Source: Bacillota bacterium (lineage in GTDB: Bacteria > Bacillota > Clostridia > Christensenellales > DTU072). From it: a stretch of DNA of 64,000 nucleotides. Below are positions 50,728 to 58,926 of the stretch, piece after piece; the stretch's first letter is position 1, and every line of letters begins with the position of its first letter. The DNA is taken from contig JAEXAB010000001.1 in assembly GCA_023394875.1 (NCBI GenBank), positions 452,567-516,566 on the forward strand, given 5' to 3'. The notes under the pieces are model-generated. The model was not told the DNA's origin and searched no databases. It saw only the letters and a list, made by a program, of their open reading frames with translations. Both the position numbers and the translations under genes were made by a program.

Positions 50728-51930
50728 TTAGCTTTTTAACATTAGTTGTATTAAAGAGCGTCCGTTGTTTAGATAAATGCCTTTTTGCGCTTCGTTTTCG
50801 GTAAAAATAAGACCGCTGTTCGCTTCTCTTGCAGAGTTATAAACAATAAACGGCACAGGGTCGGAAACGTGGGTCTTTAGACACAAAGGCGTGGCGTGGT
50901 CGGGTAAAATTGCCATGCAGAATTCTTCGTTTTGTTCACGCAGTTTTTCACTTATATAGCACACCACTTCGTCAACTTTTTCTATTGCCTTTATTTTGCC
51001 TTGAGCGTCGCCCTGATGTCCGCATTCGTCGGGCGCTTCTATATGAACGTATACGTAGTCATGGCTATTTAGGGCTTCAACCGCCTTTTGGGCTTTGCCG
51101 ATAAAGTTAGTATTTAGAGTTCCCGTTGCTCCCTCTACGTTAATAACCGTCATGCCGGTTGCTATGGCTATACCTTTTAGTAAGTCAACTGCGGAAATCA
51201 TCGCCCCTTTGAGTCCGTATTTTTCATAAAAGTTTTCTAGTTTAGGTTTGGTACCTTTACCCCAAAACCAAATGGCGTTGGCAGGATTTTTGCCCTCGGC
51301 TATTCTCTTTTGGTTAATAGGATGGTTCTTTAGGATATCTCTGGATCTGTCAATAAGATTTATAAAAATCTCTTTGCCTGCTTCCCCTGAGGGTAAATAT
51401 TCTTTTATTGTTTGGTTGGTTATATCGTGCGGAGGGGTGAAGTCTAAATCAATATTCCCGCCCCGTAAAATGGCGCAGTTACGGTAACTTGTCCCGCCGT
51501 ATATTTCTATACAGCCGTTGCAGAGGTAATCCTTTAGACTGTCTATGAGCTGATGACCTTCTTCGGATGTTATTTCTCCGGCAGAATAATCTACCATAAC
51601 GCAGTCTTCTAAATTCTCTTCTTCGGACAAAGTAACCAGGTTCATTCTGAGTACGGTGTCGTTTTCGTCCATTTTTACGCCGATAGAAAGAGCCTCTAAG
51701 GGTGATCTCCCTGTGTAGCACTCTCTCGGGTCGTAACCAAGTACGCTAAGGTTTGCCACGTCGCTTCCCGGACTCATGCCTTTATCGATTGTTCGGATAA
51801 GTCCCACTTCGCCCTTCTTGGCAAGTTCATCAATGCAGGGTTTTTTTGCAAGCTCCAAAGGCGTTCTGTTGCCCAAAACTCCCTTGTGATAGTCCGCCAT
51901 GCCGTCGCCCAAAACCACTACGTATTTCAT
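50728..51930 (-). CDS. apgM: Cofactor-independent phosphoglycerate mutase, archaeal type
   Basis: A 401-residue enzyme of the alkaline-phosphatase superfamily, interconverting 3- and 2-phosphoglycerate. Key elements are VVLGDGMADY at the start with metal Asp, the phospho-acceptor Ser in GSDVANLSVLGYDP near residue 60, and later HIEAPDECGHQGD and LPDHATPL that carry the metal ligands. The length of about 400 and these motifs indicate the archaeal-type aPGAM rather than GpmI (about 510). The start at 51930 follows AAAGGAATATGTT. It precedes alaS in one transcript. Confidence 0.92.
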   Translation of the reverse strand: MKYVVVLGDGMADYHKGVLGNRTPLELAKKPCIDELAKKGEVGLIRTIDKGMSPGSDVANLSVLGYDPRECYTGRSPLEALSIGVKMDENDTVLRMNLVTLSEEENLEDCVMVDYSAGEITSEEGHQLIDSLKDYLCNGCIEIYGGTSYRNCAILRGGNIDLDFTPPHDITNQTIKEYLPSGEAGKEIFINLIDRSRDILKNHPINQKRIAEGKNPANAIWFWGKGTKPKLENFYEKYGLKGAMISAVDLLKGIAIATGMTVINVEGATGTLNTNFIGKAQKAVEALNSHDYVYVHIEAPDECGHQGDAQGKIKAIEKVDEVVCYISEKLREQNEEFCMAILPDHATPLCLKTHVSDPVPFIVYNSAREANSGLIFTENEAQKGIYLNNGRSLIQLMLKS

Positions 51931-51964
51931 AACATATTCCTTTATATTAAAAAATAATGTAATC

Positions 51965-51993
51965 ATAATAGCACAATTACGCTTCTATTGCAA
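51965..51993 (-). promoter_or_regulatory. Promoter of the apgM-alaS operon
   Basis: On the minus strand, TTGCAA (51993-51988) and TATTAT (51970-51965) are 17 bp apart, 35 bases before the start. Confidence 0.65.
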
Positions 51994-52043
51994 GAAAATA
52001 GCTATCTTTGAGAACCTTACAAGCAAATTATAGTAAATAATAT

Positions 52044-52072
52044 TGACAGTAAAGTCTTTATGTTATAAACTG
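52044..52072 (+). promoter_or_regulatory. Promoter of the MarR-DegV-acyltransferase operon
   Basis: A perfect TTGACA (52044-52049) and TAAACT (52067-52072) are 17 bp apart, ahead of the start at 52100. Confidence 0.65.
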
Positions 52073-52099
52073 TAAAAAGGTTAACGGTGTTAATCATTT

Positions 52100-52555
52100 A
52101 TGAAGGATGCAGAAAATATAATGGGAAAAGAAGAACTGCGCGATAATATTATCGACAGACTAAAACAGCTAAACGATATAGAGCCCTTAACAATGCTTTT
52201 TGAAAGCATGCAGGGTGAAGATGCCGTATTAAGTTACATTTTCCAAGAAAATCAGGCTACTCCCTCGGAAATCAGCTCGGCTTTGGACTTTAGTAAGGCT
52301 CGCTCCACCGCCATTTTGAAGAGTTTGGAAAAAAAGTCCTTGATAAAAATAACCAAAGCTAAGGACGACAAAAGAAAACATCTTGCGTCTTTAACCGAAA
52401 AAGGCATTGCCCGCGCCGAAAAAAACGCCACTCTCGCCACCGCTTTTTTTGACGATTATTTGTCCGAACTTGGAGAAAGCGAAGGAAAAAAACTTATTAA
52501 GCTGTTAGACAAATCCATTCATATCGCAAAAAAACACCACGGTATAGAAAAATAA
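52100..52555 (+). CDS. MarR-family transcriptional regulator
   Basis: A 151-residue winged-helix regulator of the MarR family. The recognition segment ATPSEISSALDFSKARSTAILKSLEKKSLI and the wing KAKDDKRKHLASLTEKG (DxRxxxxxLT signature) are clear. The ATG at 52100 is one option; a second in-frame ATG at 52121 begins MGKEELRD, and the first 7 residues are not essential to the family. It is first in a transcript with DegV and an acyltransferase. By position it is likely to regulate fatty-acid or lipid functions (compare FabT, a MarR-family lipid repressor); this is inference. Confidence 0.88.
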   Translation: MKDAENIMGKEELRDNIIDRLKQLNDIEPLTMLFESMQGEDAVLSYIFQENQATPSEISSALDFSKARSTAILKSLEKKSLIKITKAKDDKRKHLASLTEKGIARAEKNATLATAFFDDYLSELGESEGKKLIKLLDKSIHIAKKHHGIEK

Positions 52556-52575
52556 AAAAAGGAAATATTGACCGC

Positions 52576-53451
52576 ATGAGAAACTTCATATTGACAACCG
52601 AGACCACCTGCGATTTGAGCAGAGAATACCTTGAAGAAAAGGATATTCCCACAATATCCCTGCATTATTACGTGAACGAAGTAGAAAACGCTTTCGGGGA
52701 CGGAGCGGTTGCCACCGTTGACTTTTATAATGCAATGCGGGAGGGTGCAAATACAAAAACAAGTCAGGTAAATTTGTTCGAAGCCAAAGAATTCTTGATT
52801 GAGCAGCTAAAAAAAGGTAAAGACGTACTACACCTTGGTTTTGCTTCAGCAATAAGCGGCAATTATCATAATTTTTCGGAGGCGGCAAGAGAGCTAAACG
52901 AAGAAAACGAAAATAAAATATACGTGGTGGATACCCTTAGCCAATCGGGCGGACAAGGACTTTTGGTTACTTTAGTTCAACAATACGCCGAAAGCGGAAA
53001 AACCGCCGAAGAGTGTTTTCACTATGCCGAAGAAATGAAGCTTAGGATTTGCCATTATTTCGTGGTGGACGATTTACGGTATCTTGCCCGTAACGGTAGA
53101 GTAAGCAACGCCTCGGCCTTTATCGGCAATCTTCTGAAAATCAAACCCCTATTATATACCAACGACAAGGGAAAACTTGTTCCCTTGTTAAAAATACTCT
53201 CCCGCAAGCTCTCCCTAAAAAAGCTTGTGGACAAAATGAAAGAAAAATTTGACCATGCAAGCGATATCGTCTATATTTCTCACGGGGACTGCTTGGAAGA
53301 AGCCGTTACTGTTGCCGAAGACGTAAAAGAAGTTTTTGGAATTACTCCTACTATACTTCCCCTTGACTTTGTTATCGGTTGCCACAGCGGACCGGGCACT
53401 GTCGCCCTGTTCTTCACCTCCAAAAACAGAACAAACAACTTACTGACATGA
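52576..53451 (+). CDS. DegV-family fatty-acid-binding protein (FakB-like)
   Basis: A 291-residue DegV protein. It has the opening LTTETTCDLSREYLEEKDIPTISLHYYV, the middle segments LHLGFASAISGNYHNF and VVDTLSQSGGQGLLV, and RYLARNGRVSNASAFIGNLLKIKPLLY, which forms the fatty-acid pocket in FakB. FakB proteins present exogenous fatty acids to the FakA kinase for acyl phosphate formation. No fakA is in this window. The start has AAAGGAA upstream. Its stop overlaps the acyltransferase start (ATGA). Confidence 0.92.
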   Translation: MRNFILTTETTCDLSREYLEEKDIPTISLHYYVNEVENAFGDGAVATVDFYNAMREGANTKTSQVNLFEAKEFLIEQLKKGKDVLHLGFASAISGNYHNFSEAARELNEENENKIYVVDTLSQSGGQGLLVTLVQQYAESGKTAEECFHYAEEMKLRICHYFVVDDLRYLARNGRVSNASAFIGNLLKIKPLLYTNDKGKLVPLLKILSRKLSLKKLVDKMKEKFDHASDIVYISHGDCLEEAVTVAEDVKEVFGITPTILPLDFVIGCHSGPGTVALFFTSKNRTNNLLT

Positions 53452-54242
53452 AAAAAGAAAACACACCTAAGAAAAAATCACTTTACGTAAAATTTGTAAC
53501 CGGTATTGCCAAAATTATATTCCCAAAACCAGAGATTATTTGGGAGGAAAATTTAGCAGAAGACGAAGTGGCTATTTTTGCCTGCAACCATTCGGGCGCG
53601 ATCGGTCCGGCTCTTACCAGCCTGTACCTTGATATACCGAAAAGGGCATGGGTTATTAGCTATATTCTTGACAAAAAGAAGGCTCCCAATTTCGTTTTTC
53701 ACGATTTTTTATTTTCCGAAGGAAGAAAATGTAAGCCGTTTTGGCGCATAGTATCTTTTATTATTGCTAAGTTTCTGCAACCGTTATTATTTGCTCAAAA
53801 CCCTATTCCCGTTCATCACAGCAACAAAATTGCCGAAACTTTCGTGGAAAGCCTCAACACTCTTACAATAGAAAACAAAAGTTTGGTTATTTTCCCCGAA
53901 AAGCCGCAAAAATACAGCGAATTTATTTTCGAACTGTATGACGGTTTTGTCGACATAGCCCACCAATATTATAAAGATACAGGCAAATGCTTGAAGTTTT
54001 TCCCCACTTACGTCTGCGGAAATCTAAAGAAAATTATGATAGGCAAGCCTATTACTTATAACCCCGAAGAAAAGACAAAACTACAGCGCAAAACGGTAAG
54101 TACATACATAAAAGAAAACATCGATAGGTTGGGACGCAGTTTGCCGAAACATAAAACAGTGCCGTTTTTGCCCGATTTATGGTTTACCGCCTACGGTCAG
54201 TACGTAAACGACATATCAAAATATTGGCAGCTTTTCGAATAA
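53448..54242 (+). CDS. PlsC-like lysophospholipid/glycerophosphate acyltransferase
   Basis: A 264-residue protein of the glycerophosphate-acyltransferase superfamily. The motif I region reads FACNHSGAIGPALT (NHSGAIGP near residue 45), which has the His but not the standard Asp four residues on, so activity should be tested rather than assumed. Motif III-like VIFPEKPQKYSEF and the substrate-side GFVDIAHQYY are visible. An amphipathic or membrane-proximal segment lies near residues 100-120. It is translationally coupled to DegV, so acyl groups bound by DegV may be passed to this enzyme. A hypothetical gene follows three bases later. Confidence 0.75.
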   Translation: MKKENTPKKKSLYVKFVTGIAKIIFPKPEIIWEENLAEDEVAIFACNHSGAIGPALTSLYLDIPKRAWVISYILDKKKAPNFVFHDFLFSEGRKCKPFWRIVSFIIAKFLQPLLFAQNPIPVHHSNKIAETFVESLNTLTIENKSLVIFPEKPQKYSEFIFELYDGFVDIAHQYYKDTGKCLKFFPTYVCGNLKKIMIGKPITYNPEEKTKLQRKTVSTYIKENIDRLGRSLPKHKTVPFLPDLWFTAYGQYVNDISKYWQLFE

Positions 54243-54245
54243 AAT

Positions 54246-54527
54246 ATGCAACAGTTTCTTCTGCTTATTTATTCACATTTCAAAGATAACCCCGTTGAAG
54301 CGCTAAAAAAAGCTCTTTCTTTGGAGTATTCTTATACCGATATGTTTAAGATTGTTTATTTTTATCAAAAAGCCACCGTCGACCCTTTTTTGGAAGAGAA
54401 ACTCTTTATGTCGGAAATCAGTATTATTCCTTTAGAAAACCTGATTTCCGAACTTATTCATATTAATAAAGAAATCTCTTCCGAAGAAAACGCCGCCATC
54501 ATCGAAGAGTTATTATTGTTGTCTTGA
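54246..54527 (+). CDS. Unrecognised small helical protein (93 aa)
   Basis: I do not recognise this protein. It is 93 residues, predicted alpha-helical, with an acidic C-terminal half (ISELIHINKEISSEENAAIIEELLLL). No signal peptide, membrane helix or known motif is visible. Its ATG lies three bases after the acyltransferase stop without a good RBS, so translation would rely on coupling. It ends directly against the convergent gene that follows. Conservation would need to be checked to be sure it is a gene. Confidence 0.5.
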   Translation: MQQFLLLIYSHFKDNPVEALKKALSLEYSYTDMFKIVYFYQKATVDPFLEEKLFMSEISIIPLENLISELIHINKEISSEENAAIIEELLLLS

Positions 54528-54971
54528 TTAAATTAGGCTGGCAAGCAAGGCAGTTTTTCTGTTCTCAAACAGAAGCAGTTCTGCCCGAACACTAAAATCA
54601 CCCTTTAATTTATCCAAAAGTGTAAGAATGTCTATTTCCGTTTCTAACAAACGGCTGACTAACGTTACCATATTGTTCATTTGTCCGTTGCGGAAAGAAG
54701 GTATGTACGCGCTGTTATTTAGCATTTGATTTATTTTTACTATGGAGCGGTAAGCAAGGCTTTTTATATACGCCCACGTTTTAACAACCCTAGGGCTAAA
54801 ACAGCGGGTATTTATTTCCATAAGCTCGACTTGGTCTTCTAAAAGAAGCATTACCCTTTCCAATATACTGTTGTCGTCGCTTACGTTACTCAAATTATAG
54901 TCTGCTAATACTTTATTGTATTCTTTGGCTAACATTTCCATATTCGGCGCATCATAATTTACTTCTGCCAT
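54528..54971 (-). CDS. Unrecognised helical protein (147 aa)
   Basis: I do not recognise this protein. It is about 147 residues, almost entirely helical, with no membrane segment or catalytic motif. A good RBS (AAAAGGAG at 5 bases) supports the start at 54971. Its stop touches the end of the convergent plus-strand gene. Residue content (LLLEDQVELMEINTRCF, LLETEIDILTLLDKLK) suggests a coiled-coil or bundle, perhaps a scaffold protein. It is separated by 52 bases from the upstream 175-aa membrane-protein gene. Confidence 0.6.
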   Translation of the reverse strand: MAEVNYDAPNMEMLAKEYNKVLADYNLSNVSDDNSILERVMLLLEDQVELMEINTRCFSPRVVKTWAYIKSLAYRSIVKINQMLNNSAYIPSFRNGQMNNMVTLVSRLLETEIDILTLLDKLKGDFSVRAELLLFENRKTALLASLI

Positions 54972-55023
54972 AAAACTCCTTTTGCGTTATAATAAATTAT
55001 GACAGCCGAACCTTTTTTGTTAC

Positions 55024-55551
55024 TTATGCCTTCTTTTTCTTTACTTTTTTTATGATAAAAATAGCGATGAGGCATAACAAAACCACAAACCAGAGTATGC
55101 CCGCAGTCCACTTTACCGTGGTAAATACCGAAACAATTTTTGAGCCGAATTCATAATATTTCGGGAAGTTCGCGCTCATAATTTCTATCATTGTATTTTC
55201 CAAAAGGTCAAAAAACGCCGGAATAGCCGGGAAAACTACCGCTATCCACTTTTTGTCATCGGGAACGAAAAACAAGGTAACAGACGACATGAGCATAGCG
55301 TAAGAAACCAAGAAAAAGTAATCTAAAATGTGCATTTTCAGATACGCCGCTCTTCCGCTTTCTCCTAAAGTCCGCAAAGTCTCGTATACTTCGCGCGCTT
55401 CGTAATGATACCTTCCGTCCATTGTGGTTACTCCGTTGCCGTTTGCGTCAACGGTTTTGGTAAAATCGGCAAACATCATAATTCCGCCGATTACTGCAAA
55501 AAAGACTATGGAAACTAGCAGAAATATTACTTTCTTGTTAACTTTTTTCAT
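55024..55551 (-). CDS. Four-helix membrane protein of unknown function
   Basis: A 175-residue protein, not recognised. It has a cytosolic KKVNKK start, a first helix (VIFLLVSIVFFAVIGGIMMFADF), an extracytoplasmic stretch, two central helices (ILDYFFLVSYAMLMSSVTLFFV and WIAVVFPAIPAFFDLLENTMI) and a last helix followed by a basic tail KKVKKKKA. Acidic residues within the second loop and helix 3 are conserved-looking. It lies 9 bases after garK on the same strand and may share its transcript. Confidence 0.68.
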   Translation of the reverse strand: MKKVNKKVIFLLVSIVFFAVIGGIMMFADFTKTVDANGNGVTTMDGRYHYEAREVYETLRTLGESGRAAYLKMHILDYFFLVSYAMLMSSVTLFFVPDDKKWIAVVFPAIPAFFDLLENTMIEIMSANFPKYYEFGSKIVSVFTTVKWTAGILWFVVLLCLIAIFIIKKVKKKKA

Positions 55552-55560
55552 TTTGACCTC

Positions 55561-56691
55561 TCAAATATTTGCTTTTATTAACTTCATTATATCAAAAACC
55601 GTGTCGAATAAATCTTTTTTTGCGCGTAATTTTATTTCCTGATAAGGTAAAGCCACTCTGTTTATGGAAAAAACTGCGGTAACTCCCCTATCGTATATTC
55701 CCTGAAAATTATCTCCCACGTCACCAACTACTGCAATAAGGGGTACGTTCTTTTCTTTTGCACGTTTGGCTATTCCTGCTACTACTTTTCCTCTAAGCGT
55801 TTGACTATCAAGCCGTCCTTCTCCGCTAATGATAAGATCGGTATCCGTTAAAATATCGTCAAACTTTACCGCGTCCAAAACGGCTTCTATCCCCATTATT
55901 ATATCGCTTCCCAAGAAATATTTTGCGGCAAAGCCCATTCCTCCGGCTGCGCCTGCGCCTTCGAAATTAATTTCTTTACAAAGGTTCCGTTTTTTACATA
56001 GCGATGAGAAGTCTTCTACGTTTTTTTCCAAGCGAAGTACCATATCTTTGTCGGCGCCTTTCTGCGGAGAAAAAATATAGCTTGCCCCTCTTTCTCCGGT
56101 AAGCGGATTATCGATATCGCACATGGCGGTAAACGTTACGCCCTTTAACCTTTCTTTTAGGTTGTTAATGTCAATATCTTTAATTTGCGACAAAGTTCCG
56201 CCCGTCGGCAAAAATTCCTTACCTTTTCCGTCAAAAAACTTTACTCCCAGCGCGGCAAGCATGCCTGTGCCGCAATCGTTAGTTGCGCTTCCGCCTAAAG
56301 CCAAAATAATTTTCCTAACACCCTTAGCTATTGCTAAGTTTATAAGTTCTCCCACGCCGTACGTAGTAGTCTTTTCGGGATTTTTTAATTTTGTAAGCGG
56401 TAAGCCTGCGCAGGACGCCATTTCTATAACAGCCGTATTTCCGTTCTCTATAAGTCCGTAAAAACTGTCTATAGGCTCATTATCCGGTCCGGTTACTACT
56501 TTATTTACCTTTTCCCCGCCGATAGCGGCCAAAAAACACTCAACGCTGCCTTCCCCGCCGTCGGCAATAGGAATGTTTCTTACTTCTATAGTTTGGTCTA
56601 CGGCGCCTATCGCGCTTTTTATTATTTCGCAAGCTTCCATGCTTGACATCGTACCTTTGAAGCTATCCGGCATAACCAATATTTTTCTCAT
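55561..56691 (-). CDS. Glycerate kinase (GarK/GlxK family)
   Basis: A 376-residue kinase phosphorylating D-glycerate, entering glycolysis at the 2- or 3-phosphoglycerate level. The N-terminus RKILVMPDSFKGTMSSMEACEIIKSAI and DGGEGSVECFLAA are the family signature; ILALGGSATNDCGTGMLAALGVKFFD and ISGEGRLDSQTLRGKV follow. The length is typical for GarK (about 380). It belongs with apgM as a lower-glycolysis function. It heads a minus-strand group with the 175-aa membrane protein downstream. Confidence 0.93.
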   Translation of the reverse strand: MRKILVMPDSFKGTMSSMEACEIIKSAIGAVDQTIEVRNIPIADGGEGSVECFLAAIGGEKVNKVVTGPDNEPIDSFYGLIENGNTAVIEMASCAGLPLTKLKNPEKTTTYGVGELINLAIAKGVRKIILALGGSATNDCGTGMLAALGVKFFDGKGKEFLPTGGTLSQIKDIDINNLKERLKGVTFTAMCDIDNPLTGERGASYIFSPQKGADKDMVLRLEKNVEDFSSLCKKRNLCKEINFEGAGAAGGMGFAAKYFLGSDIIMGIEAVLDAVKFDDILTDTDLIISGEGRLDSQTLRGKVVAGIAKRAKEKNVPLIAVVGDVGDNFQGIYDRGVTAVFSINRVALPYQEIKLRAKKDLFDTVFDIMKLIKANI

Positions 56692-56784
56692 AATTTTAGC
56701 TCCTTTTCTTAACTTTTCTAACGTTTTTGCTTATTTATAGCCCTATTTTCTTGAGTTAAAATTCTTTACAAAAATTTTCAATAA

Positions 56785-56800
56785 CGTTCCACGTGAAACA
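56785..56800. other. parS-like site (ParB-binding)
   Basis: CGTTCCACGTGAAACA matches the parS consensus TGTTNCACGTGAAACA at 15 of 16 positions. It lies in the garK upstream gap, between the amidohydrolase stop and garK start. parS sites load ParB and normally cluster in the origin-proximal part of the chromosome. Confidence 0.7.
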
Positions 56801-56808
56801 TTTTCCTG

Positions 56809-57603
56809 CTAAATACCCATAAGTTCTTTCGCGTTGTTTCCCAAGATATCGTCAATTTCTTCTTTTTTTAGGGGAAGTTTCTTTAGGTATTCTATCTCTG
56901 CTTTTGCATTGCTCCAAGGAGAGTCGGATCCGAATAGTATCTTTTTTGCGCCGTGAGCCTTAACTATCCGCAAAAATTGGTCGGTCGGATAAAAATTAAA
57001 GCCCATGGACGTATCTAGATACACGTCTTTGCCTACCAAGTATTTTTCCACATCGTCCCACATATCGTGACCGCCTAGGTGGGCTATTATCATTTTGCCC
57101 CCTTTCATTTCGTCGGCGATTTTCGCAAACATCTTAGGGTTGCTCTTAAAGGGCGGCGGCACCGCCGGGTCAAACCCGCCGTGAAAAAGGATTATCAACC
57201 CTTTAGAAAAAGCATAGTCGTATATCCTTAGCATTTCTAGATCGTCGGCATAGAAGTTCTGATATTCGGGATGAAGCTTTATACCCTTTAAGCCTATGCT
57301 TACTATATAGTCCAATTCTTCCTTCCAGTTTTCGCCGTGGGGATAAATCCCGCCGAAAGAAATCAGTTTGCCGTTGCTTATCTCCTTTGCCCAGTTGTTT
57401 ATTTTATAAAACTGCGATGGCTTAGTAATAACGGGCTGAACTACCGAAACGTCTATGCTCCACTCTTCCATTCTTTTTAGCAAGCTGTTTGCCGTCATGT
57501 CGGTAACCGGCTTGTATGCGTAATTACAGTTCTTTTCCAATACTGCCATCGCCTTAGGGGCAAGGGTGTCGGGGAAAATATGCGTGTGTATATCAATAAT
57601 CAT
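56809..57603 (-). CDS. Amidohydrolase 2-family metal-dependent hydrolase
   Basis: A 264-residue TIM-barrel hydrolase of the amidohydrolase-2 family (PF04909). Metal ligands are IDIHTHIFPD near the N-terminus (HxH), HPEYQNFY, the His in FHGGFDPA, HLGGHDMWDD and the Asp in LFGSDSPW near residue 225. Family members include decarboxylases and TIM-barrel hydrolases; the substrate is not predictable. The stop of the upstream methyltransferase gene lies 4 bases before its start, so both are on one transcript. Confidence 0.88.
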   Translation of the reverse strand: MIIDIHTHIFPDTLAPKAMAVLEKNCNYAYKPVTDMTANSLLKRMEEWSIDVSVVQPVITKPSQFYKINNWAKEISNGKLISFGGIYPHGENWKEELDYIVSIGLKGIKLHPEYQNFYADDLEMLRIYDYAFSKGLIILFHGGFDPAVPPPFKSNPKMFAKIADEMKGGKMIIAHLGGHDMWDDVEKYLVGKDVYLDTSMGFNFYPTDQFLRIVKAHGAKKILFGSDSPWSNAKAEIEYLKKLPLKKEEIDDILGNNAKELMGI

Positions 57604-57607
57604 TTTT

Positions 57608-58777
57608 CTAATCTATCACCTGTGCTATATAAAATTTCAGATATAACGTTTCTCCGCAACCTATTCTGGACGGATGGTCGGGAGACTGTGACCGTCTCTC
57701 AAGAATGCGGACTCTCCTGCGGCTCTCTCTTGCCGCGTCTGTAAGCATATCCTCAAACATACTAAAGCTCATATAGTGAGAACAAGAGCTTGTGGCAAGT
57801 ATGCCGCCTTTGTCTAATAGCTTCAATGCAAGAATATTTATATCTTTATATCCACGATAAGCGTCTTTTACTTCGGCAGCCGTCTTGCAAAAAGCAGGCG
57901 GATCCAAAATAATAAGGTCGAAAGTACGGTTTTCTTTTTTGTATAAGCGTAATTGTTCAAAAACGTCACAACAAATAGCCTGTACGTTTAACCCGTTCAA
58001 TTTCGCGTTTTCCCCTATGTTTTCTACGGCAAGACGGGAAATATCCAAAGCTGTAACTTCTTTTGCTCCCGCAGCTGCGCAGTTTAGCGCAAAGCCTCCG
58101 CTGTTGGCAAAGCAGTCAAGCACCCTAGTGTCTTTGGCATATCTTCTGAGGGCAAAGCGGTTTTCTTTTTGGTCCAGAAAATATCCTGTTTTCTGACCTT
58201 TTTCTACGTCAACCAACATTTTTATGCCATTTTCGACAATACAAACCTTGGCGTCAAATTCTCCGAAAAGGATGCAGTTTTCTTGTTTTAATCCCTCTTT
58301 TTCCCTTACCGAAACGTCCCCTCTTTCGTATATTCCACGTGGAACAAAAATCTTTTTGAGGCAGTTTACTATGGTTTCTTTCTGTATATCCATACCCAAT
58401 GATAGGAACTGCACCGACAAAACATCCCCGTATTTATCAACGATTAGCCCCGGCAAATTGTCGGCTTCTCCGTAGACAGCGCGGTAATTGTTAGAATATC
58501 CCATCCTCAACCGCAAATCGTTGGCTTCTTTTATTCTTCTTTCAAAAAAGGCTTCGTCGATTTCTTCCTTCCTGTCGGTAGAAAGGATCCTTACCAGTAT
58601 TTTTGATAAATGATTTATATATCCTTTGCCCAAAAACAGTCCCGACGCCGAAAAGACCTGCGCTATATCTCCGTTTTTGCCCTTGCCGTCAATGGCGGCT
58701 ACTTCGTTGGCATAAACCCACGTATGGCCGTCCAGTATTCTTTTTTCTTCATTCTTTTTTAGGGTGATTGTATACAT
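57608..58777 (-). CDS. rlmI: RlmI-like 23S rRNA (cytosine) methyltransferase
   Basis: A 389-residue class I SAM methyltransferase of the RlmI/YwbD group, which methylates a 23S rRNA cytosine C5. An N-terminal PUA domain (about residues 1-80, ILDGHTWVYANEVAAI) is followed by an EEHEAD-like central domain, and then the Rossmann core with RVLDCFANSGGFALNCAAAGAKEVTALDIS near residue 215 and LIILDPPAFCKTAAEVKD near 287. The catalytic Cys in the PxFCxS-type position and TSSCSHYMSFSMF are present. It is complete. A parS-like site lies inside it at 58331-58346. Confidence 0.88.
   Translation of the reverse strand: MYTITLKKNEEKRILDGHTWVYANEVAAIDGKGKNGDIAQVFSASGLFLGKGYINHLSKILVRILSTDRKEEIDEAFFERRIKEANDLRLRMGYSNNYRAVYGEADNLPGLIVDKYGDVLSVQFLSLGMDIQKETIVNCLKKIFVPRGIYERGDVSVREKEGLKQENCILFGEFDAKVCIVENGIKMLVDVEKGQKTGYFLDQKENRFALRRYAKDTRVLDCFANSGGFALNCAAAGAKEVTALDISRLAVENIGENAKLNGLNVQAICCDVFEQLRLYKKENRTFDLIILDPPAFCKTAAEVKDAYRGYKDINILALKLLDKGGILATSSCSHYMSFSMFEDMLTDAARESRRRVRILERRSQSPDHPSRIGCGETLYLKFYIAQVID
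58331..58346. other. Second parS-like palindrome, inside rlmI
   Basis: TATTCCACGTGGAACA has a perfect 12-base palindrome TTCCACGTGGAA. Against the consensus TGTTNCACGTGAAACA it has two mismatches, or one against the symmetrical variant TGTTCCACGTGGAACA. It lies 1.5 kb from the first. Confidence 0.6.
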
Positions 58778-58881
58778 ATTCCTCTTTTTATTAATATCTG
58801 CCGATTTTCGGGCGTTTTGTTTAATTTATTATACCCCAACAAACTTGCCAATGCAATTACATTATTAAACTACGCTAACTT

Positions 58882-58916
58882 GCAAAAAAAGAAAACCTCC
58901 GTTTTGGTCGGAGGTT
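58882..58916 (-). terminator. Terminator of corA
   Basis: On the minus strand, AACCTCCG and CGGAGGTT flank a seven-base loop and run into TTTTCTTTTTTT. It follows corA by 10 bases. Confidence 0.85.
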
Positions 58917-58926
58917 GTCGCTTTTT

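Noticed and set aside
55561..56691. garK and the 175-aa membrane protein as a defence pair
   Set aside because: The kinase is a clear metabolic enzyme and the neighbour has no toxin or effector features.
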